This document shows, one piece after another, positions 15,547-22,009 of a stretch of 27,872 nt of DNA. Made by a program: the position numbers and the translations under genes. The DNA comes from an uncultured Collinsella sp. GTDB taxonomy: Bacteria; Actinomycetota; Coriobacteriia; Coriobacteriales; Coriobacteriaceae. The notes under the pieces were generated by a model. That model did no database searches and had not been told where the DNA came from. It was given only the letters and a program-made list of their open reading frames with translations. The number at the start of each line of letters is the position of its first letter. Within the stretch, counting starts at the first letter, position 1. The stretch covers positions 1 to 27,872 of the forward strand of contig CAUDVX010000020.1 in assembly GCA_958452935.1 (NCBI GenBank), in the 5' to 3' direction.

Positions 15547-18000
15547 ATGGCCGAGCAACTGTCGCTGTTTGGTTCGCCCGAACCTGAGCAGGCTTCCGTT
15601 GGGCCGTCACGCACGGCCGAGCAAGCCAAGCCCGAGCCTGCGCCCGAGCCCATTGCCGCCTACGCGAGCGTGGTCCTCGATATTCCCACCCGCGCGCTGT
15701 CCGAGCCGTTTGCTTACGGCATTTCTCAGTCCTTTGCCAACGAGGCGCAGATCGGATCCACCGTTCTGGTCCACTTTGGCAACCGTGCTGCCGCGGGCTA
15801 TATCGTCGACATTGCGTCTGGGCTGGGCGAGTTGCAAGGCAACAACGCCCTCGACCCCTCGCGCGTCAAGCCCATCGAGACCATCCTCAGCAAACCGCTC
15901 TTTGGCGTCGAGGCCGCCCGCATTGCGCGTTGGATGAGCCGCGAGTATGTCGCGACGCTTTCCGAATGCCTGCGCCTGTTTTTGCCTCCGGGTGGCAGCC
16001 CGCGTGTCGTTAAGGGCGATGACGGGGCGTGGACGGTCGAGCGTCCCGCCGTCAAGCCTATCCAAAACCGCTGGGTGATGCTTACGCCCGAGGGCTTTGA
16101 CTATACGCCGCCCAAGACCGCAGTTCGCCAGCGTCAGCTCATCGAGGCGCTCCAGTGCGGACCGGTCACGACGCGCGACCTCAATTTGCTCTACAACAGT
16201 ATGTCGGCGACCATCAAGGCGCTTGAAAAACGCGGCGTCGTGGTGGTGGAGGAGCGCCGTGCCTGGCGCGGTTGCAGCGAGCAGACTACGCTGTCCTCGG
16301 CAAGCGGTAAAGCGCCGGTCGCACTTACGAACGGCCAGCAGCAGGCGCTCGCGCAGATTGAGCGCGCTCGCCTGGATGCGCACGGCGACGTAGTCCTTGT
16401 CGACGGCGTCACCGGATCCGGTAAAACCGAGGTCTACCTCTCCGCTATCGAGCGCGTGCTCGAGGCCGGCCGTTCAGCGTGCGTGCTTGTGCCCGAGATC
16501 TCGCTGACGGCCCAAACCGTCGGGCGCTTCCGTTCGCGCTTTGGCGAGACGGTTGCTGTGTTCCATTCGCGCCTTTCGGCCGGTGAGCGCCTAGACCAGT
16601 GGGATATGGTCGCCAGCGGTGCCGCACGCGTGGTCGTGGGCGCCCGCTCGGCGCTCTTTTGCCCGCTCAGCGACCTGGGCCTCATCATCATCGACGAGGA
16701 GCACGAGACCAGCTATAAGCAGGGTTCCAGCCCGCGCTACCATGCGCGCGAGGTGGCGGCCGAGATGGCGCGTCGCTATCGCTGCCCGCTCGTGTTGGGC
16801 TCGGCTACGCCTTCTGCCGAGGCCCTCGACCGCTGCCGCCGCGGCACGTTCAACGGTGTCACTTGGACACGCGTCGAGATGCCCGAGCGCCCGGGACACG
16901 CCGTGCTGCCCGAGGTTCGCATTGCCGACCTGCGCCGCGAGTTCTCGCACGGCAGCCGCTCCATGTTCTCAATACCGCTGATGGAAGGCTTAGAACGCGT
17001 GGTCGAGCGTCGCGAGAAGGCCGTGCTGCTGCACAACCGCCGCGGTTTTGCGCCGTTTTTGATGTGCCGCGAGTGCGGCTGCGTCCCCACCTGCAACCAC
17101 TGCTCCACCGCGCTCACGTACCACGAGCGCACGCACACGCTGCAGTGCCACACCTGCGGATCGTCCTGGCGCGTGCAGCCCTATCCTGCACCCACGAGCC
17201 GCTGTCCCAAGTGCGGCAGTCGCTACTTGGCAAAAATGGGCCTGGGTACGCAGCAGATTGAGGACGCACTGCACCAGATGCTGCCTGACGACGTCGCTAT
17301 CATTCGCATGGACGCCGATTCCACGCGCGGCAAAGACGCACACAAAAAGCTGCTCGAACAGTTCGATGCCGCCGATTGCGCGGTGCTGCTGGGTACTCAG
17401 ATGATTGCAAAGGGTCTCGACTTTCCCGAGGTCACGCTCGTGGGCGTGGTCAATGCCGACTTTGCGCTGAAGCTCCCCGATTTTAGAGCAGGGGAGCGCG
17501 CCTACGATCTGCTGGAGCAGGTTGCGGGCCGCGCCGGTCGCGGCGATCGCCCCGGCGAGGTTATCATCCAGACCTACCTGCCCGAGGACCCGGTCATTCG
17601 CGCTGTCGCTGAGCACGACCGCTCGATCTTTACCGACTACGACCTGGACCAGCGCCGCGACGCCCTGTACCCGCCGTTCGTGCGCCTGGCCAACATCTTG
17701 GTATGGTCGACGAACGCGGACGACGCGCGGGACTACATCGGTCGCATCGCGAAGCTCCTCAAGCGCCGCTGGCATGCCGCCGCGCCCGACTTTTTGCGGT
17801 CGGGGAGCGCCGTGCCCCAGGTGCTGGGCCCGGCTTCGTGTGTAATCGAGAGAGCCAAGGACCGTTACCGCTTCCATCTGCTTGTAAAGTCGCCGGTAGG
17901 GTACCATGTCTCTGATGATATCGACGCCTGCCTCAAAGAGGTGGGCTCCGTGCGCGGCGTGAGCGTGAGCGTTGACGTCGATGCCTATGATTTGATGTAA
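15547..18000 (+). CDS. priA: Primosomal protein N' (replication restart helicase PriA)
   Basis: An 817-residue superfamily 2 DNA helicase that recognises stalled forks and reloads the replisome. The N-terminal 3'-DNA-end-binding domain is at about 38-140 (VVLDIPTRALSEPFAYG). A winged-helix region follows. The helicase core has Walker A GVTGSGKTE (287-295) and the DEEH box (D383-H386). A zinc module between the helicase lobes has paired cysteines from about C507 to 560 (CRECGC, CNHC, CHTC, CPKC). Two further upstream in-frame ATGs exist, but 15499 lies within the gltX terminator; GGGAGG at 15531-15536 supports 15547. The extra N-terminal ~37 residues are rich in Pro/Glu/Ala. The gene is 18 nt from def, suggesting one operon. 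Confidence 0.95.
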   Translation: MAEQLSLFGSPEPEQASVGPSRTAEQAKPEPAPEPIAAYASVVLDIPTRALSEPFAYGISQSFANEAQIGSTVLVHFGNRAAAGYIVDIASGLGELQGNNALDPSRVKPIETILSKPLFGVEAARIARWMSREYVATLSECLRLFLPPGGSPRVVKGDDGAWTVERPAVKPIQNRWVMLTPEGFDYTPPKTAVRQRQLIEALQCGPVTTRDLNLLYNSMSATIKALEKRGVVVVEERRAWRGCSEQTTLSSASGKAPVALTNGQQQALAQIERARLDAHGDVVLVDGVTGSGKTEVYLSAIERVLEAGRSACVLVPEISLTAQTVGRFRSRFGETVAVFHSRLSAGERLDQWDMVASGAARVVVGARSALFCPLSDLGLIIIDEEHETSYKQGSSPRYHAREVAAEMARRYRCPLVLGSATPSAEALDRCRRGTFNGVTWTRVEMPERPGHAVLPEVRIADLRREFSHGSRSMFSIPLMEGLERVVERREKAVLLHNRRGFAPFLMCRECGCVPTCNHCSTALTYHERTHTLQCHTCGSSWRVQPYPAPTSRCPKCGSRYLAKMGLGTQQIEDALHQMLPDDVAIIRMDADSTRGKDAHKKLLEQFDAADCAVLLGTQMIAKGLDFPEVTLVGVVNADFALKLPDFRAGERAYDLLEQVAGRAGRGDRPGEVIIQTYLPEDPVIRAVAEHDRSIFTDYDLDQRRDALYPPFVRLANILVWSTNADDARDYIGRIAKLLKRRWHAAAPDFLRSGSAVPQVLGPASCVIERAKDRYRFHLLVKSPVGYHVSDDIDACLKEVGSVRGVSVSVDVDAYDLM

Positions 18001-18018
18001 CAACCCGAAAGGATGGCC

Positions 18019-18555
18019 ATGGAAGCCAACGGAATCGTACTGTCGCCCGACCCTCGTCTGCGCCAGGAGTGCGCCGTCATCGAGGAGATCACCCCGGCGA
18101 TTGAGGCGCTTGCCGAGAAGATGAAGAAGATGATGTTCGACAACGGCGGTTGCGGCCTGGCCGCCCCGCAGATCGGTGAGCTCATTCAGCTCGTCACCAT
18201 CGACTGCGACTACAGCGACAAGAACGATTACGACCCGTACGTGCTCATCAACCCCGTCATTGTCGAGCAGAGTGACCATTTGGTGCCGTTTAGCGAGGGC
18301 TGCCTTTCCATCCCCGGCATTAGCTGCGAGATCGAGCGTCCCGATCACGTTGTCGTCGAGGCGTATGACCTGGATGCCAACCTGATTCGCTATGAGGCCA
18401 CAGGCGACCTGTTCTGCGTGTGCCTGCAGCACGAGATCGATCACCTGCACGGCAATACCATGTTCGAGCGACTCAAGCCGATGCAGAGGCTCAAGGCAGT
18501 CAAGGAGTACCAGGACGCCCTGGCCCGCGGCGCTCGACCGGGCGAGACGGAGTAG
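18019..18555 (+). CDS. def: Peptide deformylase
   Basis: A 178-residue metal enzyme that removes the formyl group from new N-terminal methionines. All three motifs are present: GCGLAAPQIG (44-53; the common form is GVGLAAPQ, so C45 is slightly unusual), EGCLS (93-97) with metal ligand C95, and QHEIDHL with ligands H138 and H142 and catalytic E139. An in-frame ATG at 18013 directly abuts GAAAGG, which leaves no spacer; the ATG at 18019 has a 6-nt spacer and is preferred. It follows priA by 18 nt. The functional partner fmt lies downstream but is separated by a 362-nt gap holding a palindromic element. Confidence 0.95.
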   Translation: MEANGIVLSPDPRLRQECAVIEEITPAIEALAEKMKKMMFDNGGCGLAAPQIGELIQLVTIDCDYSDKNDYDPYVLINPVIVEQSDHLVPFSEGCLSIPGISCEIERPDHVVVEAYDLDANLIRYEATGDLFCVCLQHEIDHLHGNTMFERLKPMQRLKAVKEYQDALARGARPGETE

Positions 18556-18563
18556 GTCCCACC

Positions 18564-18700
18564 GTCCCCTTTCCGCCGCAGGCTTAGGTTTTGCTCCATG
18601 CTCAAACAGTCCTGCTCGCGCGAAGAGCACATTAAGTGCTCTTCGGCTCGTGCGGAACTGCGCGTGGAGCAATAACCTAAGCCCTGCGGCGGAAGGGGAC
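18564..18700. repeat. Nested palindrome element (54-nt core family), copy 2
   Basis: Imperfect outer arms of 37-38 nt (18564-18600 with 18663-18700; one mismatch and three single-base bulges) enclose the conserved 54-nt core at 18606-18659. The core hairpin is GAAGAGCAC-ATTAA-GTGCTCTTC (18622-18644). Relative to copy 1 at 12145-12265 the core differs at only 18623 and 18643, which pair with each other. The outer arms start GTCCCC and end GGGGAC but are otherwise unlike copy 1. It begins 9 nt after the def stop codon, so it may end or process the priA-def transcript. Confidence 0.85.
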
Positions 18701-18917
18701 TGCGTTTTCGTGCTCCTCTTCGCCCGGGTGCCGTTGGGCCAGGGAGGGGCGTCTTCGCTGATAGGTGCTTTGTTGGAAGAGCTGCTTTTATTGCGGCTCT
18801 TTCTTTGGTTTTGGGTATATTTGTTCTTGTTGAAATGTTATTGCGGATGGGCTGGGTACTTGGCTTTCCGCTGTTATTTGTAGCCGTCTCGGCTTTTGTT
18901 GAGGGGAGACGTTCTTT
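18701..18917 (+). other. Intergenic region between the palindrome and fmt
   Basis: About 217 nt with no supportable gene. It becomes markedly T-rich on the plus strand from about 18760. It holds a possible terminator hairpin (18777-18801) and GGGGAG (18902-18907) as the fmt ribosome site. The fmt promoter probably lies around 18800-18880, but I cannot fix its boxes. Confidence 0.5.
18777..18812 (+). terminator. Possible terminator before fmt
   Basis: A 9-bp stem with one G-T pair (18777-18785 with 18793-18801), a 7-nt loop (TTTTATT), and T-rich sequence after it. It would end transcripts coming from def. The T-tract is interrupted, so it is only a moderate candidate. Confidence 0.4.
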
Positions 18918-19838
18918 ATGCGTATTGTGTTTATGGGTACGCCTGACTTTGCTGTGCCTTCGCTGGCTTCGCTTGTTGAGGCTGGGAACGAGATTGCGCT
19001 TGTTGTTACTCGTCCCGATGCTGTTCGTGGGCGTGGTAAAAAGTTGGAGCCGTCTCCTGTTAAGGCTAAGGCGCTTGAGCTGGGGTTGCCGGTCGTTGAA
19101 GCAAATCGTATGACGCCTGAGGTTGTTGAGACGCTCCAGGCTGCCCAGGCTGACATTTTCTGTGTGGCTGCCTATGGTTGCATTTTGCCTGATGAGGTGC
19201 TGCATATGGCGTCGCTTGGTATTGTGAATGTTCATGCTTCGCTGCTGCCTCGTTGGCGTGGTGCTGCTCCTATTCAGCGTGCCATTCTTGCTGGTGACAA
19301 GGTTGCTGGCGTTTCCATTATGCGCATTGGGCATGGCGTGGATACGGGCGCTTATTGTGCCCAGGCCTCTACGTCGGTTGCCGGTAAGCATGCCGAGGCG
19401 CTCACGATGGAGCTTGGTGAGCTTGGCGGTAAGTTGCTTGCCGATACGCTTCCTTCGCTTGCCGATGGCTCGGCTGTTTGGACCGAGCAGGATGAGTCGT
19501 TCGTCACGCATGCTGCCAAGATTTCCAAGCAGGAGATGCGTCTGGATCCGAAGATGGCGGCGCTCGATTGCGTGCGTCATGTGCTTGCTTCGTCCGATAC
19601 CGCGCCTGCCCGTTGCGTGATTGCCGGTAAGTCGGTTCGCGTGCTCGATGCCGCGCCGGCTGATGTCTCGCTTGGCGAGGGCGCTGTTGCCGTCAAGAGC
19701 AAGCGTGTTTACCTGGGCCTTTCCGATGGCGCGGTTGAACTGCTTGAGGTTAAGCCCGATGGCAAGCGTGCCATGACTGCTTCTGCCTGGGCTGCCGGCC
19801 TGCAGGGTGCCGATCTGACGTGGGGTGTTTTGTCATGA
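18918..19838 (+). CDS. fmt: Methionyl-tRNA formyltransferase
   Basis: A 306-residue enzyme that formylates initiator Met-tRNA using 10-formyltetrahydrofolate. The N-terminal Rossmann-type domain has MRIVFMGTPDFAVP, the hallmark SLLPRWRGAAPIQRAI (108-123), and catalytic residues N104, H106 and D142 (NVHASLLP and HGVDTG). A small OB-fold tRNA-binding domain covers about 205-306. GGGGAG lies 10 nt before the ATG. Codon use is odd: 24 of its first 40 codons end in T and 3 in C, against 4 and 14 in the first 40 codons of def. Its stop overlaps the rsmB start (ATGA), so the two are co-translated. Confidence 0.96.
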   Translation: MRIVFMGTPDFAVPSLASLVEAGNEIALVVTRPDAVRGRGKKLEPSPVKAKALELGLPVVEANRMTPEVVETLQAAQADIFCVAAYGCILPDEVLHMASLGIVNVHASLLPRWRGAAPIQRAILAGDKVAGVSIMRIGHGVDTGAYCAQASTSVAGKHAEALTMELGELGGKLLADTLPSLADGSAVWTEQDESFVTHAAKISKQEMRLDPKMAALDCVRHVLASSDTAPARCVIAGKSVRVLDAAPADVSLGEGAVAVKSKRVYLGLSDGAVELLEVKPDGKRAMTASAWAAGLQGADLTWGVLS

Positions 19839-21235
19839 GCAAGCTTTCTCCCGCGCGCAAGCTTGCGCTCGATGTGTTGATGGAGGCCGATCGCCGCGGT
19901 ATGTATGCGCGCGACGTGCTCTCGTCCCGCGCTTCCGCCAAGGCCATTGACCAGCGCGATTCCGCTTTTGCCGCTCGTTTGGCGCTCGGTGTTGCCGCCA
20001 CGCAGGGTATTTTGGATGAGTTGCTCGATCAGTTTTTGGATAAGCCCAAAAAGGTCGCGCCGCGCGTTCGCATGGCGCTTCGCATCTCGGCCTTCGAGAT
20101 GCTCTACCTGCATACGCCGGGCCGCGTTGCCGTGAGCCAGGGCGTTGAGCTGGTGCGCAGCGGTGCGAAGTCTGCCGCGGGCCTGGCTAACGCGGTGTTG
20201 CACAAGGTTGCGGACAACGTTGAGGACTTTGCCACGGCATCCGACGTTGATGAGTCCGAGCGCCGCCTGGTTCGCCTATCTCGTTTGATGGGTCTTCCTC
20301 GCTGGCTGTGCGCTCGTATTATGGCCTCGTTCGATACGCCCGAGGGCGCGCTCAACTTTGCCGGCAATCTGGCTCCCGCGCCTCTTGCACTGCACGAGAA
20401 TGCGTTTGCGACCAAGGCCGATCCGTTTATTTCCCAGCTTGTGGCACCCGTGTTCCCGGGTTGCCACGCGCCGGTCGATGCGCAGGTCACGGTTGCATCG
20501 GGCGTGTTTGAGCGTGCTGCCGCGGTTGCCTCGGACCTCAACGCCCAGCTAATCGCTACTGCCGCAACACGTCCCGGTCGTTGCCTGGAGATTGGCGCCG
20601 GTCGCGGCACCAAGACCTATGTGATGATGTGCCAGGCCAAGCGTGCCGGGTACGAGCATCAGCATACCGCGCTCGATCTGCACGATCGTAAGTGCGATCA
20701 GAATCTCGCGCGCCTGCATAAGGCGGGTATCTCGGGTGTTCGTACGGTGTCGGGCGATGCCTGCGAGCTCAATGAGGTGCTCACGTCCTTTGATGCCATG
20801 CTCGGTGAGCCTGCCCTGTTCGACACGGTGTTTATCGATGCACCGTGCTCTGGCACTGGCACTATGCGCCGCCATCCCGAGATACCGTGGCGCCTGACCG
20901 AGAAGGACGTTACGACTGAGCTGCCCCGCCTGCAGCTGACGATGCTCAAGGAAGCAGCTGCGCGCGTGGCTGTCGGCGGTGAGCTCATTTATGCGACATG
21001 CTCGGTGTTTGATGAAGAGAACACGCAGGTCGTGGATGCCTTCCTGGCCTCTCCCGAGGGCGCCGGCTTTACCGTGGCGCCGCTCTCCGAAGCCCAGATT
21101 CTGCAGCTCCCCGAGTACGACTACGCCAAGAGCCTCGTCACCCTGCGCCAAAACGCTCGAGGCCTCTTCCAAAGCGTGCCGGTAAACGCCGACTCCTACG
21201 ACGGCCACTTCTGCGCCCGCCTGGTCCGCAAGTAA
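19835..21235 (+). CDS. rsmB: 16S rRNA (cytosine-C5)-methyltransferase RsmB
   Basis: A 466-residue RNA methyltransferase predicted to make m5C967 in 16S rRNA. An N-terminal NusB-like helical RNA-binding domain covers about 1-135. The SAM-dependent catalytic domain includes EIGAGRGTKT (SAM loop) and two conserved cysteines, C338 in DAPCSGTG and C389 in YATCS, the pair used for covalent catalysis and release in this family. The start at 19835 overlaps the fmt stop by four bases; an in-frame ATG 15 nt upstream lacks support. The order priA-def-fmt-rsmB is common in bacteria. A family 1 palindrome starts directly after the stop codon. Confidence 0.94.
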   Translation: MSKLSPARKLALDVLMEADRRGMYARDVLSSRASAKAIDQRDSAFAARLALGVAATQGILDELLDQFLDKPKKVAPRVRMALRISAFEMLYLHTPGRVAVSQGVELVRSGAKSAAGLANAVLHKVADNVEDFATASDVDESERRLVRLSRLMGLPRWLCARIMASFDTPEGALNFAGNLAPAPLALHENAFATKADPFISQLVAPVFPGCHAPVDAQVTVASGVFERAAAVASDLNAQLIATAATRPGRCLEIGAGRGTKTYVMMCQAKRAGYEHQHTALDLHDRKCDQNLARLHKAGISGVRTVSGDACELNEVLTSFDAMLGEPALFDTVFIDAPCSGTGTMRRHPEIPWRLTEKDVTTELPRLQLTMLKEAAARVAVGGELIYATCSVFDEENTQVVDAFLASPEGAGFTVAPLSEAQILQLPEYDYAKSLVTLRQNARGLFQSVPVNADSYDGHFCARLVRK

Positions 21236-21314
21236 CTTCTAAGTTGCGGTGAAATAGGGATTGAATAGCGGCATCTACCGGCCAAACAGTCCTTATTTCA
21301 CCGCAACTCAGAAG
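21236..21314. repeat. REP-like palindrome, family 1 copy B
   Basis: A 28-bp inverted repeat (21236-21263 with 21287-21314) with two G-T pairs and one A-C mismatch. It contains the shared arm AGTTGCGGTGAAAT. Its first base follows the rsmB stop codon directly. The outermost five pairs (CTTCT/AGAAG) differ from those of copy A but remain complementary. Confidence 0.85.
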
Positions 21315-21583
21315 GTCGTGCGAGTGGAGATCGCAATAGCGGTAAAGAGTGGGAAAAATGGCCCTGTTTCATACTTGCTGTTATCAAAAGTAGGGCGGAT
21401 TACGGGGCTAGATCGGTGATGCCCGACCACAGCAAAAATGGCCTAAATAAAACCGCAGGTAGATGACTTGTTGAAATTTGCAAATTACCGGAATGGATAG
21501 AGGTTGTCAATTCAGCCCCGTAATCCGGTAGAGTTTTGAAATGTTGCAAACTTAGCATCAGTCCGAAATCCGATCTAAAGAAA
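21315..21583. repeat. AT-richer intergenic block with its own inverted repeats
   Basis: No gene is supportable. Structures seen: a perfect 14-bp inverted repeat CGGATTACGGGGCT (21396-21409 with 21514-21527), a 10-bp direct repeat AAAAATGGCC (21354-21363 and 21434-21443), a 7-bp pair TTGCTGT/ACAGCAA (21375-21381 with 21430-21436) and a perfect 12-bp palindrome AATTTGCAAATT (21475-21486). The block is bracketed by two REP-like copies. It could be a small non-autonomous mobile element, a decayed one, or a structured RNA. I do not recognise it. Confidence 0.6.
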
Positions 21584-21650
21584 AGTTGCGGTGAAATGGT
21601 TCCTGTTTGGCCGTTGGATGGGCTGATTCAGGAACTATTTCACCGCAACT
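21584..21650. repeat. REP-like palindrome, family 1 copy C
   Basis: A 22-bp inverted repeat (21584-21605 with 21629-21650) with one G-T pair. The outer 14 bases AGTTGCGGTGAAAT match copies A and B. The inner arm is GGTTCCTG with partner CAGGAACT, in place of AGGGACTG/CAGTCCCT in copy A, so several pairs changed on both sides. It lies 34 nt beyond the fmdB-like stop, between convergent genes. Confidence 0.85.
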
Positions 21651-21684
21651 CATAGGGAAATCTGAGTAGTGAGACCGCTTGCCG

Positions 21685-21921
21685 CTAGTGGTTGTGCGGG
21701 CAGTTGGCGCAGCAGCCGCTTGTGGCGTTGGTGCTGGAACCACCGCTTCGCTGGTCGGTGTTGTAGAAGCCGCTGCCCTCAAACTTGATGCCGCTGGCCG
21801 AGAACGTCTTGGATGCCGGAGCGCCGCAGCTCGGGCACACGACCTCGGGGGTTTCGGACATGGGATGCTCAACCTCAAACACGTTGCCGCAGCTCGAGCA
21901 CTTGTAATCGTAGCGCGCCAT
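21685..21921 (-). CDS. FmdB-family zinc ribbon protein
   Basis: A 78-residue protein starting MARYDYKCSSCGNVFEVEH. Two CxxC pairs (C8/C11 and C29/C32) form the FmdB-type zinc ribbon (Pfam-type 'putative regulatory protein FmdB'). The C-terminus is Gly/Ser-rich and ends with a further cysteine-histidine cluster (C70, C71, C74, H76, H78), which may bind a second metal. AAAGGAAG precedes the ATG. The family is widespread, but its function is not established; regulatory or metal-handling roles are guesses. It sits downstream of the debranching fusion on the same strand, after a hairpin. Confidence 0.88.
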   Translation of the reverse strand: MARYDYKCSSCGNVFEVEHPMSETPEVVCPSCGAPASKTFSASGIKFEGSGFYNTDQRSGGSSTNATSGCCANCPHNH

Positions 21922-21935
21922 AATACTTCCTTTTC

Positions 21936-21965
21936 AGTACAAAGCGGGCAGATTGCTCTGCCCGC
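21936..21965 (-). terminator. Hairpin between the debranching fusion and the fmdB-like gene
   Basis: A perfect 9-bp stem GCGGGCAGA (21944-21952 with 21957-21965) with a 4-nt loop, followed on the minus strand by TTTGTA. It lies 45 nt after the fusion stop and just before the fmdB-like ribosome site, so it may be a weak terminator. Confidence 0.6.
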
Positions 21966-22009
21966 ATAAATTCAAACAGCTGTAACTGTACCCTATATCG
22001 GGGGTTTTA

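Noticed and set aside
14015..15610. A 531-codon open frame opposite gltX
   Set aside because: Shadow of gltX; crosses the gltX terminator and has no recognisable domain.
18805..19113. A 102-codon hydrophobic frame upstream of and overlapping fmt
   Set aside because: It overlaps the start of fmt out of frame, and its Leu/Val-rich translation comes from the local T-rich composition.
21236..21650. CRISPR array
   Set aside because: The repeats are palindromes in only two nearby copies with unequal spacing; there are no regularly spaced direct repeats and no cas genes.
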